A DNA stretch of 63,846 bases from Lachnospiraceae bacterium (GTDB taxonomy: Bacteria; Bacillota; Clostridia; Lachnospirales; Lachnospiraceae). A program made the position numbers and the translations under genes. Positions 26,060-32,860 of this stretch are shown piece by piece; the stretch's first letter is position 1; each line of letters begins with the position of its first letter. The stretch lies in contig JAFXQR010000156.1 of the NCBI GenBank assembly GCA_017526985.1, positions 1-63,846 of the forward strand, given 5' to 3'. The notes under the pieces were generated by a model that saw nothing but the letters and a program-made list of their open reading frames with translations, made no database searches and was not told where the DNA came from.

Positions 26060-27004
26060 CTATGCCATAGATGTCAGTGCAGCCTGCTTTTTTAATCGCT
26101 CCTGAACAAGTTTGATAAACTGCTCATTCCCGATCACCTGCAGCATCGGCCCGAAAGACAGGATCTCGATCAGCAGCTCCGTCTCATCGTCTTTGTCATA
26201 AAAGATCTCACAACGGTAGCGGTTATCCTCCAGCCGCACCGTGTTCTTGCGGTAATCGGCAAACTGCAGCATCACACGCTCCATGGCATTGCGCTCGTCT
26301 TTTACGATCAAAGTAACCTTTTCCGGCTCTTTTTCCTTTCGCATCATCCCGTCAACATCTGCCGCGTTCTCACCGATCTCCACCTTCTGCATCCTCGAGA
26401 CACGCAGCGTATGTCTTTGATTGCCGCGCCTGCACAAAAGCCGGTAACAGTCATTCTTGACGGAATATTCCAGATAATAGGGCTGCACCAGCAGTTTTGT
26501 ATTCCGTCCCCGGCGCGCCTGATAAAGGATCCGGAGCATCTGTCCGTTACGGATGGCGCTTAGAATGGTCCGAAAATGCTGCCGGTAGCCCTCCTTTGTA
26601 TAATCATCCCCGTCCGAAAAACGATCAAAGTAATAAAAATCCTGATATGCGAATAATGGCTGTACTTCCTGCAACGATCCCTTCAGTTTTCGAATCTGTT
26701 CTTTCTCCAGAAACAGACTCGCGCGCGGATCCTCCAGTACTGCCTTTAACCACCGCTTCTGCAGGCGGCTTAAGGGCTGTTTCACACCACCTTTGATCCT
26801 GGAATGGTATACGCCGTCTTTTTCTTCAAACAACTCCCATTCGTTTGCCGAGAGTCTGGGCAGCAGAAACAAAAGGCTCTCTCCGAACCCATTCTTCTGT
26901 ACGGTATCCTGCAACAGCTTCTTAGTGATCGGCCCTTTTTTGGATAAAAGCAGGTTCACAATCCCGAAATATCGATTGTAGATTTCCGAAAAAAGCTTTT
27001 CCAT
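26060..27004 (-). CDS. WYL-domain protein (second of a tandem pair)
   Basis: A 314-residue protein with an N-terminal winged-helix-like region (about 1-110), a WYL/Sm-like core (about 140-215, RILYQARRGRNTKLLVQPYYLEYSVKN in two parts, then YRLLCRR where WYL would lie) and a C-terminal WCX-type domain ending near residue 305. WYL domains bind nucleic-acid or nucleotide ligands and control transcription; PafB/PafC are a tandem WYL pair responding to DNA damage. The gene lies 13 bases downstream of the other WYL gene. Both are divergent from the tRNA-like RNA and Ro-like gene, which suggests they regulate it. Confidence 0.85.
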   Translation of the reverse strand: MEKLFSEIYNRYFGIVNLLLSKKGPITKKLLQDTVQKNGFGESLLFLLPRLSANEWELFEEKDGVYHSRIKGGVKQPLSRLQKRWLKAVLEDPRASLFLEKEQIRKLKGSLQEVQPLFAYQDFYYFDRFSDGDDYTKEGYRQHFRTILSAIRNGQMLRILYQARRGRNTKLLVQPYYLEYSVKNDCYRLLCRRGNQRHTLRVSRMQKVEIGENAADVDGMMRKEKEPEKVTLIVKDERNAMERVMLQFADYRKNTVRLEDNRYRCEIFYDKDDETELLIEILSFGPMLQVIGNEQFIKLVQERLKKQAALTSMA

Positions 27005-27017
27005 AATCTATAATTCA

Positions 27018-28313
27018 TTATATCCCATACATATCATACATTTTCTTCAGATCCGAAAGAAAGATCTTTTTCAGGCGTTCATTCTCTTCCGTCAGTTCCT
27101 CGCCATCCGTTCCGTAAATGGTAAGGTCCAAGATCCTGCCGGTAAAACTACGGATCCATGGAAACATCTCCATCGCATCCTTCACAGTTTTTTCATAACG
27201 GAAGGTATCCTGTGCGATGCGCTCCACGCTGCCGCCTTCCCCCTCTCTCAGGAGGCGTTGCGGGATAAACGGTTCGATCTGTTCGTCCGCATAGATCGTG
27301 AGGACCACCTTTTGCAAAGCGCCCTGTCCCGGAACCAACGGGGCAAAGGATACGCCCCAGACCGCTTTTTTCTCTTCCATCAGGCGTTCATATAGCCTCT
27401 GCCGGCGATCTTCCGATTCTTCCACCGACAGAACATTCACTTCTTTGATCTGATCCAGCCGCAGGCATGTAAAATGCGCCGTCTTCCTGCCTTCCATATG
27501 CATACATACAAATCTTCTGCCGCTGCGGGTACTCACAAAGATCTGCAGAGGTAACCCTGTTTTGAGACTTCCCTCCCGCTCCATATTGCGGTTGTTCTGC
27601 ACGCGAAGCTTCACTTTTTTCTTTTCATGAATGGCATCGAGCAAGCTCAGCAGCACTTCATCTTCCAGCGTAAAGGTCGGAAATCCGTGTTTCACGTGAA
27701 AAATCTCATTTTTTTCTTTTTGGCCGGTCAATATCGTATTTCCGACAACACCGAGTGGCTGATCCATCTGAAAGCAGCAGATCAGATCCAAAAGTTCCTC
27801 TGCATACGGCAGTTCGTCAAAACGCAGATCCCTGCTGTAGAAGATGCTCTTGCCTTCTTTCCGGATCTTTAGCAGCCCCTCTTCCGCATATTCATTGCAT
27901 TTGCGGCGCACACTCTGCAGATCCGCTTCGTAAGCATATTCGTCCATCAGCAGATCCGTCAGCTCTGCCGCCGAATATTCCGCATCTTTTTTCTCCAGAA
28001 GTTTCAACAGGCAGAAATGCAGCATCAGATCCTTATCCGTAAAGCTTTTGGTCTGCCATACCCGGAACAACGGGTTTGTATCCAATTTCTTCTGATCGAT
28101 CTGCAGGGAAATATTTTTGGATTTGCCGCCTTCGCTGTAGTCCTCACGAACATAATCCGGCAGCCAGCTCACGATACGCCGGCGTTCATCATCATAAGTG
28201 CGCGCACTCTTTCCCGGGAAATCACTGCGGCTCTTGAAGCCGTACACAAAGAAATCCCGTACATAATCGCGACACTTATCTATGTTTTTGATCAATTCCT
28301 GAAAATCCGACAT
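27018..28313 (-). CDS. WYL-domain protein (first of a tandem pair)
   Basis: A 431-residue protein. The N-terminal 100 residues are Asp/Arg-rich (DYVRDFFVYGFKSRSDFPGK). A winged helix follows at about 105-170 (ELTDLLMDEYAYEADLQSVRR then a Lys/Glu-rich wing), then a WYL-like beta domain (about 230-310, KVKLRVQNNRNMEREGSLK and TGLPLQIFVSTRSGRRFVC) and a WCX-like C-terminus. The canonical Trp-Tyr-Leu triplet is not evident, so it is a divergent member. It starts about 100 bases upstream of, and opposite to, the tRNA-like RNA at 28416. The intergenic space must hold promoters for both directions. Confidence 0.8.
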   Translation of the reverse strand: MSDFQELIKNIDKCRDYVRDFFVYGFKSRSDFPGKSARTYDDERRRIVSWLPDYVREDYSEGGKSKNISLQIDQKKLDTNPLFRVWQTKSFTDKDLMLHFCLLKLLEKKDAEYSAAELTDLLMDEYAYEADLQSVRRKCNEYAEEGLLKIRKEGKSIFYSRDLRFDELPYAEELLDLICCFQMDQPLGVVGNTILTGQKEKNEIFHVKHGFPTFTLEDEVLLSLLDAIHEKKKVKLRVQNNRNMEREGSLKTGLPLQIFVSTRSGRRFVCMHMEGRKTAHFTCLRLDQIKEVNVLSVEESEDRRQRLYERLMEEKKAVWGVSFAPLVPGQGALQKVVLTIYADEQIEPFIPQRLLREGEGGSVERIAQDTFRYEKTVKDAMEMFPWIRSFTGRILDLTIYGTDGEELTEENERLKKIFLSDLKKMYDMYGI

Positions 28314-28356
28314 ACATTGATTCTATCATCTTCGCAGCTTTTTTGAAATGATTATT

Positions 28357-28385
28357 TTGTTGCCGTCTGTTATCTTGTGTATATG
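28357..28385 (+). promoter_or_regulatory. possible promoter of the tRNA-like RNA
   Basis: TTGTTG (28357-28362) and TATATG (28380-28385) are 17 bases apart. Transcription would start about 24 bases before the RNA 5' end. The match is only moderate. Confidence 0.35.
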
Positions 28386-28415
28386 CGATCGATACGAAAT
28401 CCGATCTGCAGTAAC

Positions 28416-28540
28416 GCAGGGTAGCTCAGTTGGTAGAGCACGAAAAAACGGATCCTGAGAATTTATTTATGGTGATCCTAACCGCAAATCATTATGAGCT
28501 TATGACTCCGGTGTCGCCGGTTCGAATCCGGTCCCTGCTA
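28416..28540 (+). ncRNA. tRNA-like RNA with the anticodon arm replaced, candidate Y RNA
   Basis: The 5' end GCAGGG (28416-28421 minus the shared T) pairs with CCCTGC (28533-28538) as a 6-bp acceptor; the seventh pair would be C-T. A perfect D-arm follows at 28424-28439: stem GCTC/GAGC and loop AGTTGGTA with the GG that contacts the T-loop. At 28516-28532 is a perfect T-arm: stem GCCGG/CCGGT and loop TTCGAAT. Between them are about 76 bases instead of the usual roughly 23 of anticodon arm plus variable loop. They include GGATC (28450-28454) pairing with GATCC (28474-28478), and TCAT/ATGA at 28489-28505, but no recognisable anticodon. Bacterial Y RNAs (YrlA) are known to mimic tRNA, and a Ro-like gene follows. 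Confidence 0.75.
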
Positions 28541-28562
28541 CGAAAATTTATTGTGGCACATA

Positions 28563-28614
28563 CAGCATGTATCCTATTGGTTAAAGATCTAATCTTTCCG
28601 GTTCGAATCCGCTG
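28563..28614 (+). ncRNA. second, degenerate tRNA-like element
   Basis: A D-arm-like ATC-CTATTGGTTAAA-GAT hairpin (28571-28588) and a T-arm-like CGG-TTCGAAT-CCG hairpin (28599-28611) are joined by about 10 bases with no anticodon arm. CAGC (28563-28566) can pair with GCTG (28611-28614), sharing one base with the T-stem. The T-loop TTCGAAT and the TTGG of the D-loop are exact tRNA signatures. It lies 23 bases after the first tRNA-like RNA and 110 bases before the Ro-like gene. It may be a separate RNA, part of one longer RNA or a decayed copy. Confidence 0.45.
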
Positions 28615-28724
28615 AAAAAAGGAAGAAGTGTCATGTTAAATTTATGGGACGCTGACAGCAATTATTTTTATCCATTCCAAGGTAAAAGATGTGTCCTGAC
28701 AGTTATAGTAAGGAGGAAACAAAA

Positions 28725-30209
28725 ATGAATTTTGCACAATTATTAAAAAGACAGGCAACCCGCACCCGTACTGAAAACGGTGCCGTTGCTTTGAACACCA
28801 CCGGTGATCGCTGCCTGGACCTTTTCGGCTGCATCGGCGCACTGCGAGAAGCAGAAGATGACCGTATCGAGCGCCTGTTCGCAGATGCCTATAAAGAAGA
28901 TGCATTATTTGCAACCAAACTGGCTTTCTATGGCCGTGATGTACGCGGCGGCTTAGGTGAACGCCGTACATTCCGCATCATGCTGCGCTATATGGCACAG
29001 TATCATCCGGAAGCATTACGCGCCAATCTGGATCTGGTGGGTGTTTATGGCCGTTACGACGATCTCTACGAGCTGACAGGCACACAGCTCGAAAATGAGA
29101 TGTGGGCGGCCATGAAAACCCAGTTTGAAGAGGACCGTAAAAACATGGCAGAAGGTCACGCGATCTCTCTGCTTGCTAAATGGATCAAAACTGCCGATGC
29201 CAGCTCGGAGAAAACCCGTAAACTGGGTATCCTGACTGCGCAGAAACTGGGCTATTCCGTATATGAATTCAAACGGATCGTTCGTCAGATGCGTAAACAT
29301 ATCGGTGTGGTAGAAGGCTTGATGAGCGCCGGCAAATGGGATGAGATCAGCTACAGCGCTGTACCGTCCCGTGCCATGATGATCTATCGTAATGCATTCC
29401 GTCGCCACGACGAAGACCGCTTTACCGCATATGTAGACCGTGCAGTGAAGGGCGAAGAAGTGATCCATTCCGCTACGCTGTATCCGTATGATATCGTGGA
29501 AAAATACCTGTCCTTCTCCTGGAATATCGCCAACGCGAAGATCCCGGCAGAAGAATCAAAGGTATTGGAAGCGCAGTGGCATGCATTGCCGGAGTATGTG
29601 GAAAAGGGCACCAACGCCATCGTTATGGCAGATGTGTCCGGCTCCATGATTGGCCGTCCGATGGCAACCTCCATTGGTCTGGCGCTGTATTTTGCAGAGC
29701 ACAACCGTGGCGCATACCACGATCTGTTTATGACCTTTTCCGGCTCGCCGGAGATCGTTTCCGTAAAGGGCCAGACTCTGCAACAGAAACTGGCATCCAT
29801 CGCAAAAGCGAAATGGGGCATGAATACGGATCTGCACAGTGCGTTTGACCGCATATTGCAACTTGCATTACAAAACCGCGTGCGAAAAGAAGATATGGTA
29901 AAATCCATCATCGTCATCTCGGATATGGAGATCGACCAGTGCGGCAACCGCGACTGGACCTTCTATGACCAGATGCGCGATAAATATCGCAAAAACGGTT
30001 ATGAGATCCCGAATGTGATCTTCTGGAATGTGAACAGCCGGCATGATGTGTTCCACGCAGACAGCCACCGAAAAGGTGTGCAGCTCTGCTCCGGCCAGTC
30101 CGCAGCAGTGTTCAAACAGATGCTGTCCTGCATCGGACTCACTCCGCTGGAAGCCATGAAACAGGTGATCAACAGCGAGCGCTATGAAGCGATCCGCATC
30201 AGTGCATAA
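28725..30209 (+). CDS. Ro60/TROVE-related (DUF2828-like) HEAT-repeat and vWA-domain protein
   Basis: The ATG at 28725 follows AAGGAGG and gives 494 residues. Residues about 30-290 are an all-helical repeat region with signature stretches FYGRDVRGGLGERRTFR and GVYGRYDDLYEL, close to DUF2828 and reminiscent of the TROVE ring. Residues about 295-475 are a von Willebrand A domain with a complete metal site: DVSGS (303-307), Thr368 in MNTDL and Asp400 in ISDMEIDQ. Ro proteins bind Y RNAs and misfolded RNAs and tether exonucleases. The two tRNA-like elements immediately upstream on the same strand, and the divergent WYL pair, support an RNA-binding role, which is inferred. Confidence 0.85.
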   Translation: MNFAQLLKRQATRTRTENGAVALNTTGDRCLDLFGCIGALREAEDDRIERLFADAYKEDALFATKLAFYGRDVRGGLGERRTFRIMLRYMAQYHPEALRANLDLVGVYGRYDDLYELTGTQLENEMWAAMKTQFEEDRKNMAEGHAISLLAKWIKTADASSEKTRKLGILTAQKLGYSVYEFKRIVRQMRKHIGVVEGLMSAGKWDEISYSAVPSRAMMIYRNAFRRHDEDRFTAYVDRAVKGEEVIHSATLYPYDIVEKYLSFSWNIANAKIPAEESKVLEAQWHALPEYVEKGTNAIVMADVSGSMIGRPMATSIGLALYFAEHNRGAYHDLFMTFSGSPEIVSVKGQTLQQKLASIAKAKWGMNTDLHSAFDRILQLALQNRVRKEDMVKSIIVISDMEIDQCGNRDWTFYDQMRDKYRKNGYEIPNVIFWNVNSRHDVFHADSHRKGVQLCSGQSAAVFKQMLSCIGLTPLEAMKQVINSERYEAIRISA

Positions 30210-30218
30210 CAAACAACA

Positions 30219-30250
30219 AAAACCACGGGAAATCGTACCCGTGGTTTTTT
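30219..30250 (+). terminator. terminator of the Ro-like gene
   Basis: AACCACGGG (30221-30229) pairs with CCCGTGGTT (30238-30246) around an 8-base loop, followed by six T in total. It ends the tRNA-like RNA/Ro-like transcription unit. Confidence 0.85.
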
Positions 30251-30260
30251 CCTTCTTTTA

Positions 30261-30508
30261 TCAGAATATGTCTAGCCGTTTCTCTTCCGGGACATAATAC
30301 GGACTATCCGGATCCACATCATAGGTTTCGTAGAATTCATCAAACTGGGCCGGAATACAATTTGTGCGGATCGTAAACGGAAGATGTGTATCCTTCAAAG
30401 CTGTCTCTAAACCTTCTGCTGTATATATGCACCACATCCTATCAACAGGCTCAGCATACTGAGGCATACTCCGGACATGATCCTTTTTCTTGATTCTTTT
30501 TTTCTCAT
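30261..30508 (-). pseudogene. internally deleted M13 (neprilysin/PepO-type) metallopeptidase lipoprotein gene
   Basis: From an ATG at 30508, with AGGGGGG upstream, the minus strand encodes a basic start and the lipoprotein signal LSMLSLLIGCGAYIQQ, then a stop. In another frame, overlapping the end of this leader, a 68-codon stretch ending at 30261 reads TAEGLETALKDTHLPF, then FDEFYETYDVDP and YYVPEEKRLDIF. That matches the extreme C-terminus of M13 peptidases, where the last motif normally ends in IW. The middle of the gene, including the HExxH zinc site, is missing. This looks like one large internal deletion joining signal peptide to tail out of frame. Confidence 0.75.
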
Positions 30509-30671
30509 GGAATCCCCCCTCATAGAAATCAGATCATAACTGTTCAGAACCTATCGGTTCTTCCGGTTATCACAGATCTTTGTTTTTTGCTATCTCCCGA
30601 TGTTATCTTATCATGCCGCCCCTAATCCTACAATACATCCTGCTTTACAGTTTCGCTCTTTAAACGCGCAA

Positions 30672-30729
30672 CAAGTCACAGGGGCGTTTCTCCGACCCAT
30701 AATGAACCGGTGAAACGCCCCGTGACTTG
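30672..30729. repeat. long inverted repeat (18 bp plus one bulge)
   Basis: CAAGTCACAGGGGCGTTTC (30672-30690) and its complement at 30712-30729 pair along 18 bp with a single unpaired A, around a 21-base loop. The nearest T run is weak, so it is not a standard terminator. Its GGGGCG core and length recall the palindrome at 2712-2769, although the sequences differ. It lies just after the GNAT gene. The remaining bases of this gene-free stretch, 30509-30671, contain the leader and ribosome binding site of the M13 remnant and nothing else I recognise. Confidence 0.75.
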
Positions 30730-30746
30730 AATAGTCTGTTATTCTT

Positions 30747-31313
30747 TTACGATCTGCTTACGATCCAATAATCGTTGTATGCGTAGTCTCCTTTTCCGAT
30801 CAGGTATTGTTCCGATTTTGTGAAACCGTATTTTTCTGCGGCATCGATACGTTCCACTGCATAGACCGGTATCTTGGAAATGATGCGGTCGCAGTCAAAA
30901 AGTTCATACGCCGGCGGAAGGATCAATGCAAACAGGGAATTCAACAGACCGGATCTCTCGTATGCACTTCCGACATCCAGACGAAGTACTCCCACTTCGC
31001 CGAAATCTCCGTTGTCCGGCCGATGAAATAATTCCACGGTACCGATTGCTTTGGAAACCGTCTTATCGATGATCACCCAACGAACAAACCATTTTTCCCG
31101 GTAGGAATAGAGCCAGAAATCTATTGCCTTATCCATCTGCTCTTTTGTCGGATAGTAGAAATTGTCGCCGTCACAGTTATCGCTGTTGAAAAACGGTAAT
31201 GCATTCTTATCACTATAAACGTTAAGCAGATCCTCTGCATCACTTTTTTCTATCAAATGTAACCGCCATCTTTCATTTTCCAATACCGGACATTCTTCAT
31301 ATACATTCGCCAT
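30747..31313 (-). CDS. GNAT-family N-acetyltransferase (RimJ/RimL-like)
   Basis: A 188-residue protein with the acceptor-type N-terminus (LENERWRLHLIEKSDAEDLL), a central FVRWVIIDKTVSKAIGTVEL beta strand pair and the CoA-binding segment GEVGVLRLDVGSAYERSGL. The usual QxxGxG/A motif is altered. The C-terminal helix ending in SRS is family-like. The substrate is not predictable. It lies 24 bases downstream of the effector-binding gene on the same strand, apparently in an operon with the WYL regulator further upstream. Confidence 0.8.
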   Translation of the reverse strand: MANVYEECPVLENERWRLHLIEKSDAEDLLNVYSDKNALPFFNSDNCDGDNFYYPTKEQMDKAIDFWLYSYREKWFVRWVIIDKTVSKAIGTVELFHRPDNGDFGEVGVLRLDVGSAYERSGLLNSLFALILPPAYELFDCDRIISKIPVYAVERIDAAEKYGFTKSEQYLIGKGDYAYNDYWIVSRS

Positions 31314-31337
31314 TGCAACACCCCCTCTGCTTTTCTG

Positions 31338-31790
31338 TTATCCTCTGATCCCGATGTAGATATGGATCTCACAGTTTTCCAGATCCGCATTCTGGTATTC
31401 TTCAAAATCAAATACATAAGTACGATCCAGTTTCATCTCCCAAAGTTTCTGCCAGAATTCTCCCACAGCCGTTACCATATTTCCGCGGACAATAAATTTC
31501 GCATACTTACCGGCAGGCAATACGTGAGTCTCAAAACCAGCCGGCACATCACCGTCTACGACACAGGCTGTCATAACCGTATAATCCCCATGCTCATCGT
31601 TTTCGTAATCAGTATAGATCCCCATCGCTTTTCCGGACACCTTGCCCGGGAGCGCATCATATCCGCCTTCAGTAAAAAACTTCTGCCAGAGTCCTCCGAT
31701 CACGGCTCCCATATCCGGCGCGGAATTATTCGTACGCGCTGCATATCCTGCCACCTTTGCTTCTTTTAATTCTACTACTTCGTACTCCAT
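31338..31790 (-). CDS. GyrI-like/AraC effector-binding domain protein
   Basis: A 150-residue stand-alone SHS2-type effector-binding domain: VVELKEAKVAGYAARTNN at the start, then GIYTDYENDEHGDYTVMTACVV and LPAGKYAKFIVRGN, which match the GyrI/AraC_E_bind family. Such proteins bind or hydrolyse small hydrophobic molecules. GGAGGT precedes the ATG at 31790. The gene sits between a YafY-type WYL regulator and a GNAT gene on one strand, a common arrangement. A perfect 10-bp dyad lies just upstream at 31814-31834. Confidence 0.85.
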   Translation of the reverse strand: MEYEVVELKEAKVAGYAARTNNSAPDMGAVIGGLWQKFFTEGGYDALPGKVSGKAMGIYTDYENDEHGDYTVMTACVVDGDVPAGFETHVLPAGKYAKFIVRGNMVTAVGEFWQKLWEMKLDRTYVFDFEEYQNADLENCEIHIYIGIRG

Positions 31791-31813
31791 TGATACATAC
31801 CTCCTGTTTTGTT

Positions 31814-31834
31814 GTAACTGTTCTGAACAGTTAC
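31814..31834 (-). promoter_or_regulatory. probable operator upstream of the effector-binding gene
   Basis: GTAACTGTTC (31814-31823) and GAACAGTTAC (31825-31834) are a perfect dyad around one base, 24 bases before the start codon. TAACTGTTC recurs at 30537-30545, upstream of the M13 remnant. A second perfect dyad, GGTGACAA-CAGT-TTGTCACC, lies at 31875-31894 over the WYL gene stop. The adjacent WYL-HTH regulator is the obvious candidate ligand. Confidence 0.45.
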
Positions 31835-31889
31835 AGTTTGTTTTCGTTTGATATGCTCATTGTAGTACACAAATGGTGACAACAGTTTG

Positions 31890-32798
31890 TCACCTTTCAT
31901 AATGCGATAATATTTTTTTCACATGCCTTGCAAACTCTTCCCGGTATTCCGCCGGCTCAAGGATCTCGGCTTTATCGTCAAATGACAGAATAAACTGAAA
32001 CAAAGACGGGACATCCGACCAGGTAAATGTCAGAAGGATATTCCCTTCCTTGTCATACTTCAGCCTGTCCGCTCCGCATTCATCAATGATGCGCCACTTT
32101 ACGGATCTGTCAAACTTCACCGTTACCTTTATTTCCTCTTTGGAATGCTGTGTCTTGTTGCAGACATATTCCGGTACTTTTCTTTTTGCACACGGCTCAT
32201 CCGTGATCGCAAGATCCGTTAAGCGTGTCAGTTTAAACATCCGGTAGTCTTTTCGTTTTTTACAGTATCCCCACACATACCATGAAGACCATTGAAAGAC
32301 CAGATGATACGGCTCGATCTTCCGCGTACTTTCTCCCGTCGGCGAAAAATAACGAAATGAAATAACCCTTTTTTCTTCCATCGCCTTTTTGATCCGCTCG
32401 ATCTTGTCCGCAAGATATGACTTGTCCCATTTCGACAGATCGATGATGATATGGTTGTCCGCATTGATCGATGCCGTGTCATTGGCGGAGATCTTTTCCA
32501 TCAGCTGGCGATACCGGTTGGTTCCGCTGATACTGTCCAGGCTCTGCAGTCCTGACAGAATGGCCTGCATATCCTCCGAAGATAACAGCGTCCGGTCGAC
32601 TTTATAGCCCTCCATGATCGACATACCGCCACCCTGCCCCGGTTCGGAAACGATCGGGATCCCGGATAAGTTGAGCGTATCAATATCACGCAGGATCGTC
32701 CGCCTGGATACTTCAAATTTCTCCGCCAGTTCCACGCTGGTCACTTTTTCTTTTTGCAGCATTATCGATAAAATGCCGATGAGTCTGTCTATCTTCAC
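31890..32798 (-). CDS. YafY-type HTH/WYL transcriptional regulator
   Basis: A 302-residue protein with a DeoR-like helix-turn-helix (about 1-60: VTSVELAEKFEVSRRTILRD). The WYL domain (about 130-215) contains ISFRYFSPTGE, EPYHLVFQWSSWYVWGYC and FKLTRLTDL, and a WCX extension follows to the end. Members repress or activate neighbouring genes in response to unknown ligands. It is followed by effector-binding and GNAT genes. The end of the gene overlaps the GGTGACAA dyad at 31875-31894. It is of the common single-protein class, distinct from the tandem WYL pair at 26060-28313. Confidence 0.9.
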   Translation of the reverse strand: MKIDRLIGILSIMLQKEKVTSVELAEKFEVSRRTILRDIDTLNLSGIPIVSEPGQGGGMSIMEGYKVDRTLLSSEDMQAILSGLQSLDSISGTNRYRQLMEKISANDTASINADNHIIIDLSKWDKSYLADKIERIKKAMEEKRVISFRYFSPTGESTRKIEPYHLVFQWSSWYVWGYCKKRKDYRMFKLTRLTDLAITDEPCAKRKVPEYVCNKTQHSKEEIKVTVKFDRSVKWRIIDECGADRLKYDKEGNILLTFTWSDVPSLFQFILSFDDKAEILEPAEYREEFARHVKKILSHYER

Positions 32799-32860
32799 TA
32801 ACGTTATCCTTTACAACAGAGTTTCGCTTGCGGAACTCCGGCGAATTACAAAGATATTTC

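Noticed and set aside
28416-28540. An ordinary tRNA gene carrying an intron in the anticodon loop.
   Set aside because: The interior shows no anticodon stem on either side of a possible insert and no self-splicing intron core. Bacterial tRNA introns are group I and much longer. The element also sits directly before a Ro-like gene.
30261-30467. A genuine 68-residue small protein.
   Set aside because: The sequence matches only the tail of M13 peptidases. A matching signal peptide lies just upstream in another frame, so a deleted gene is the simpler reading.
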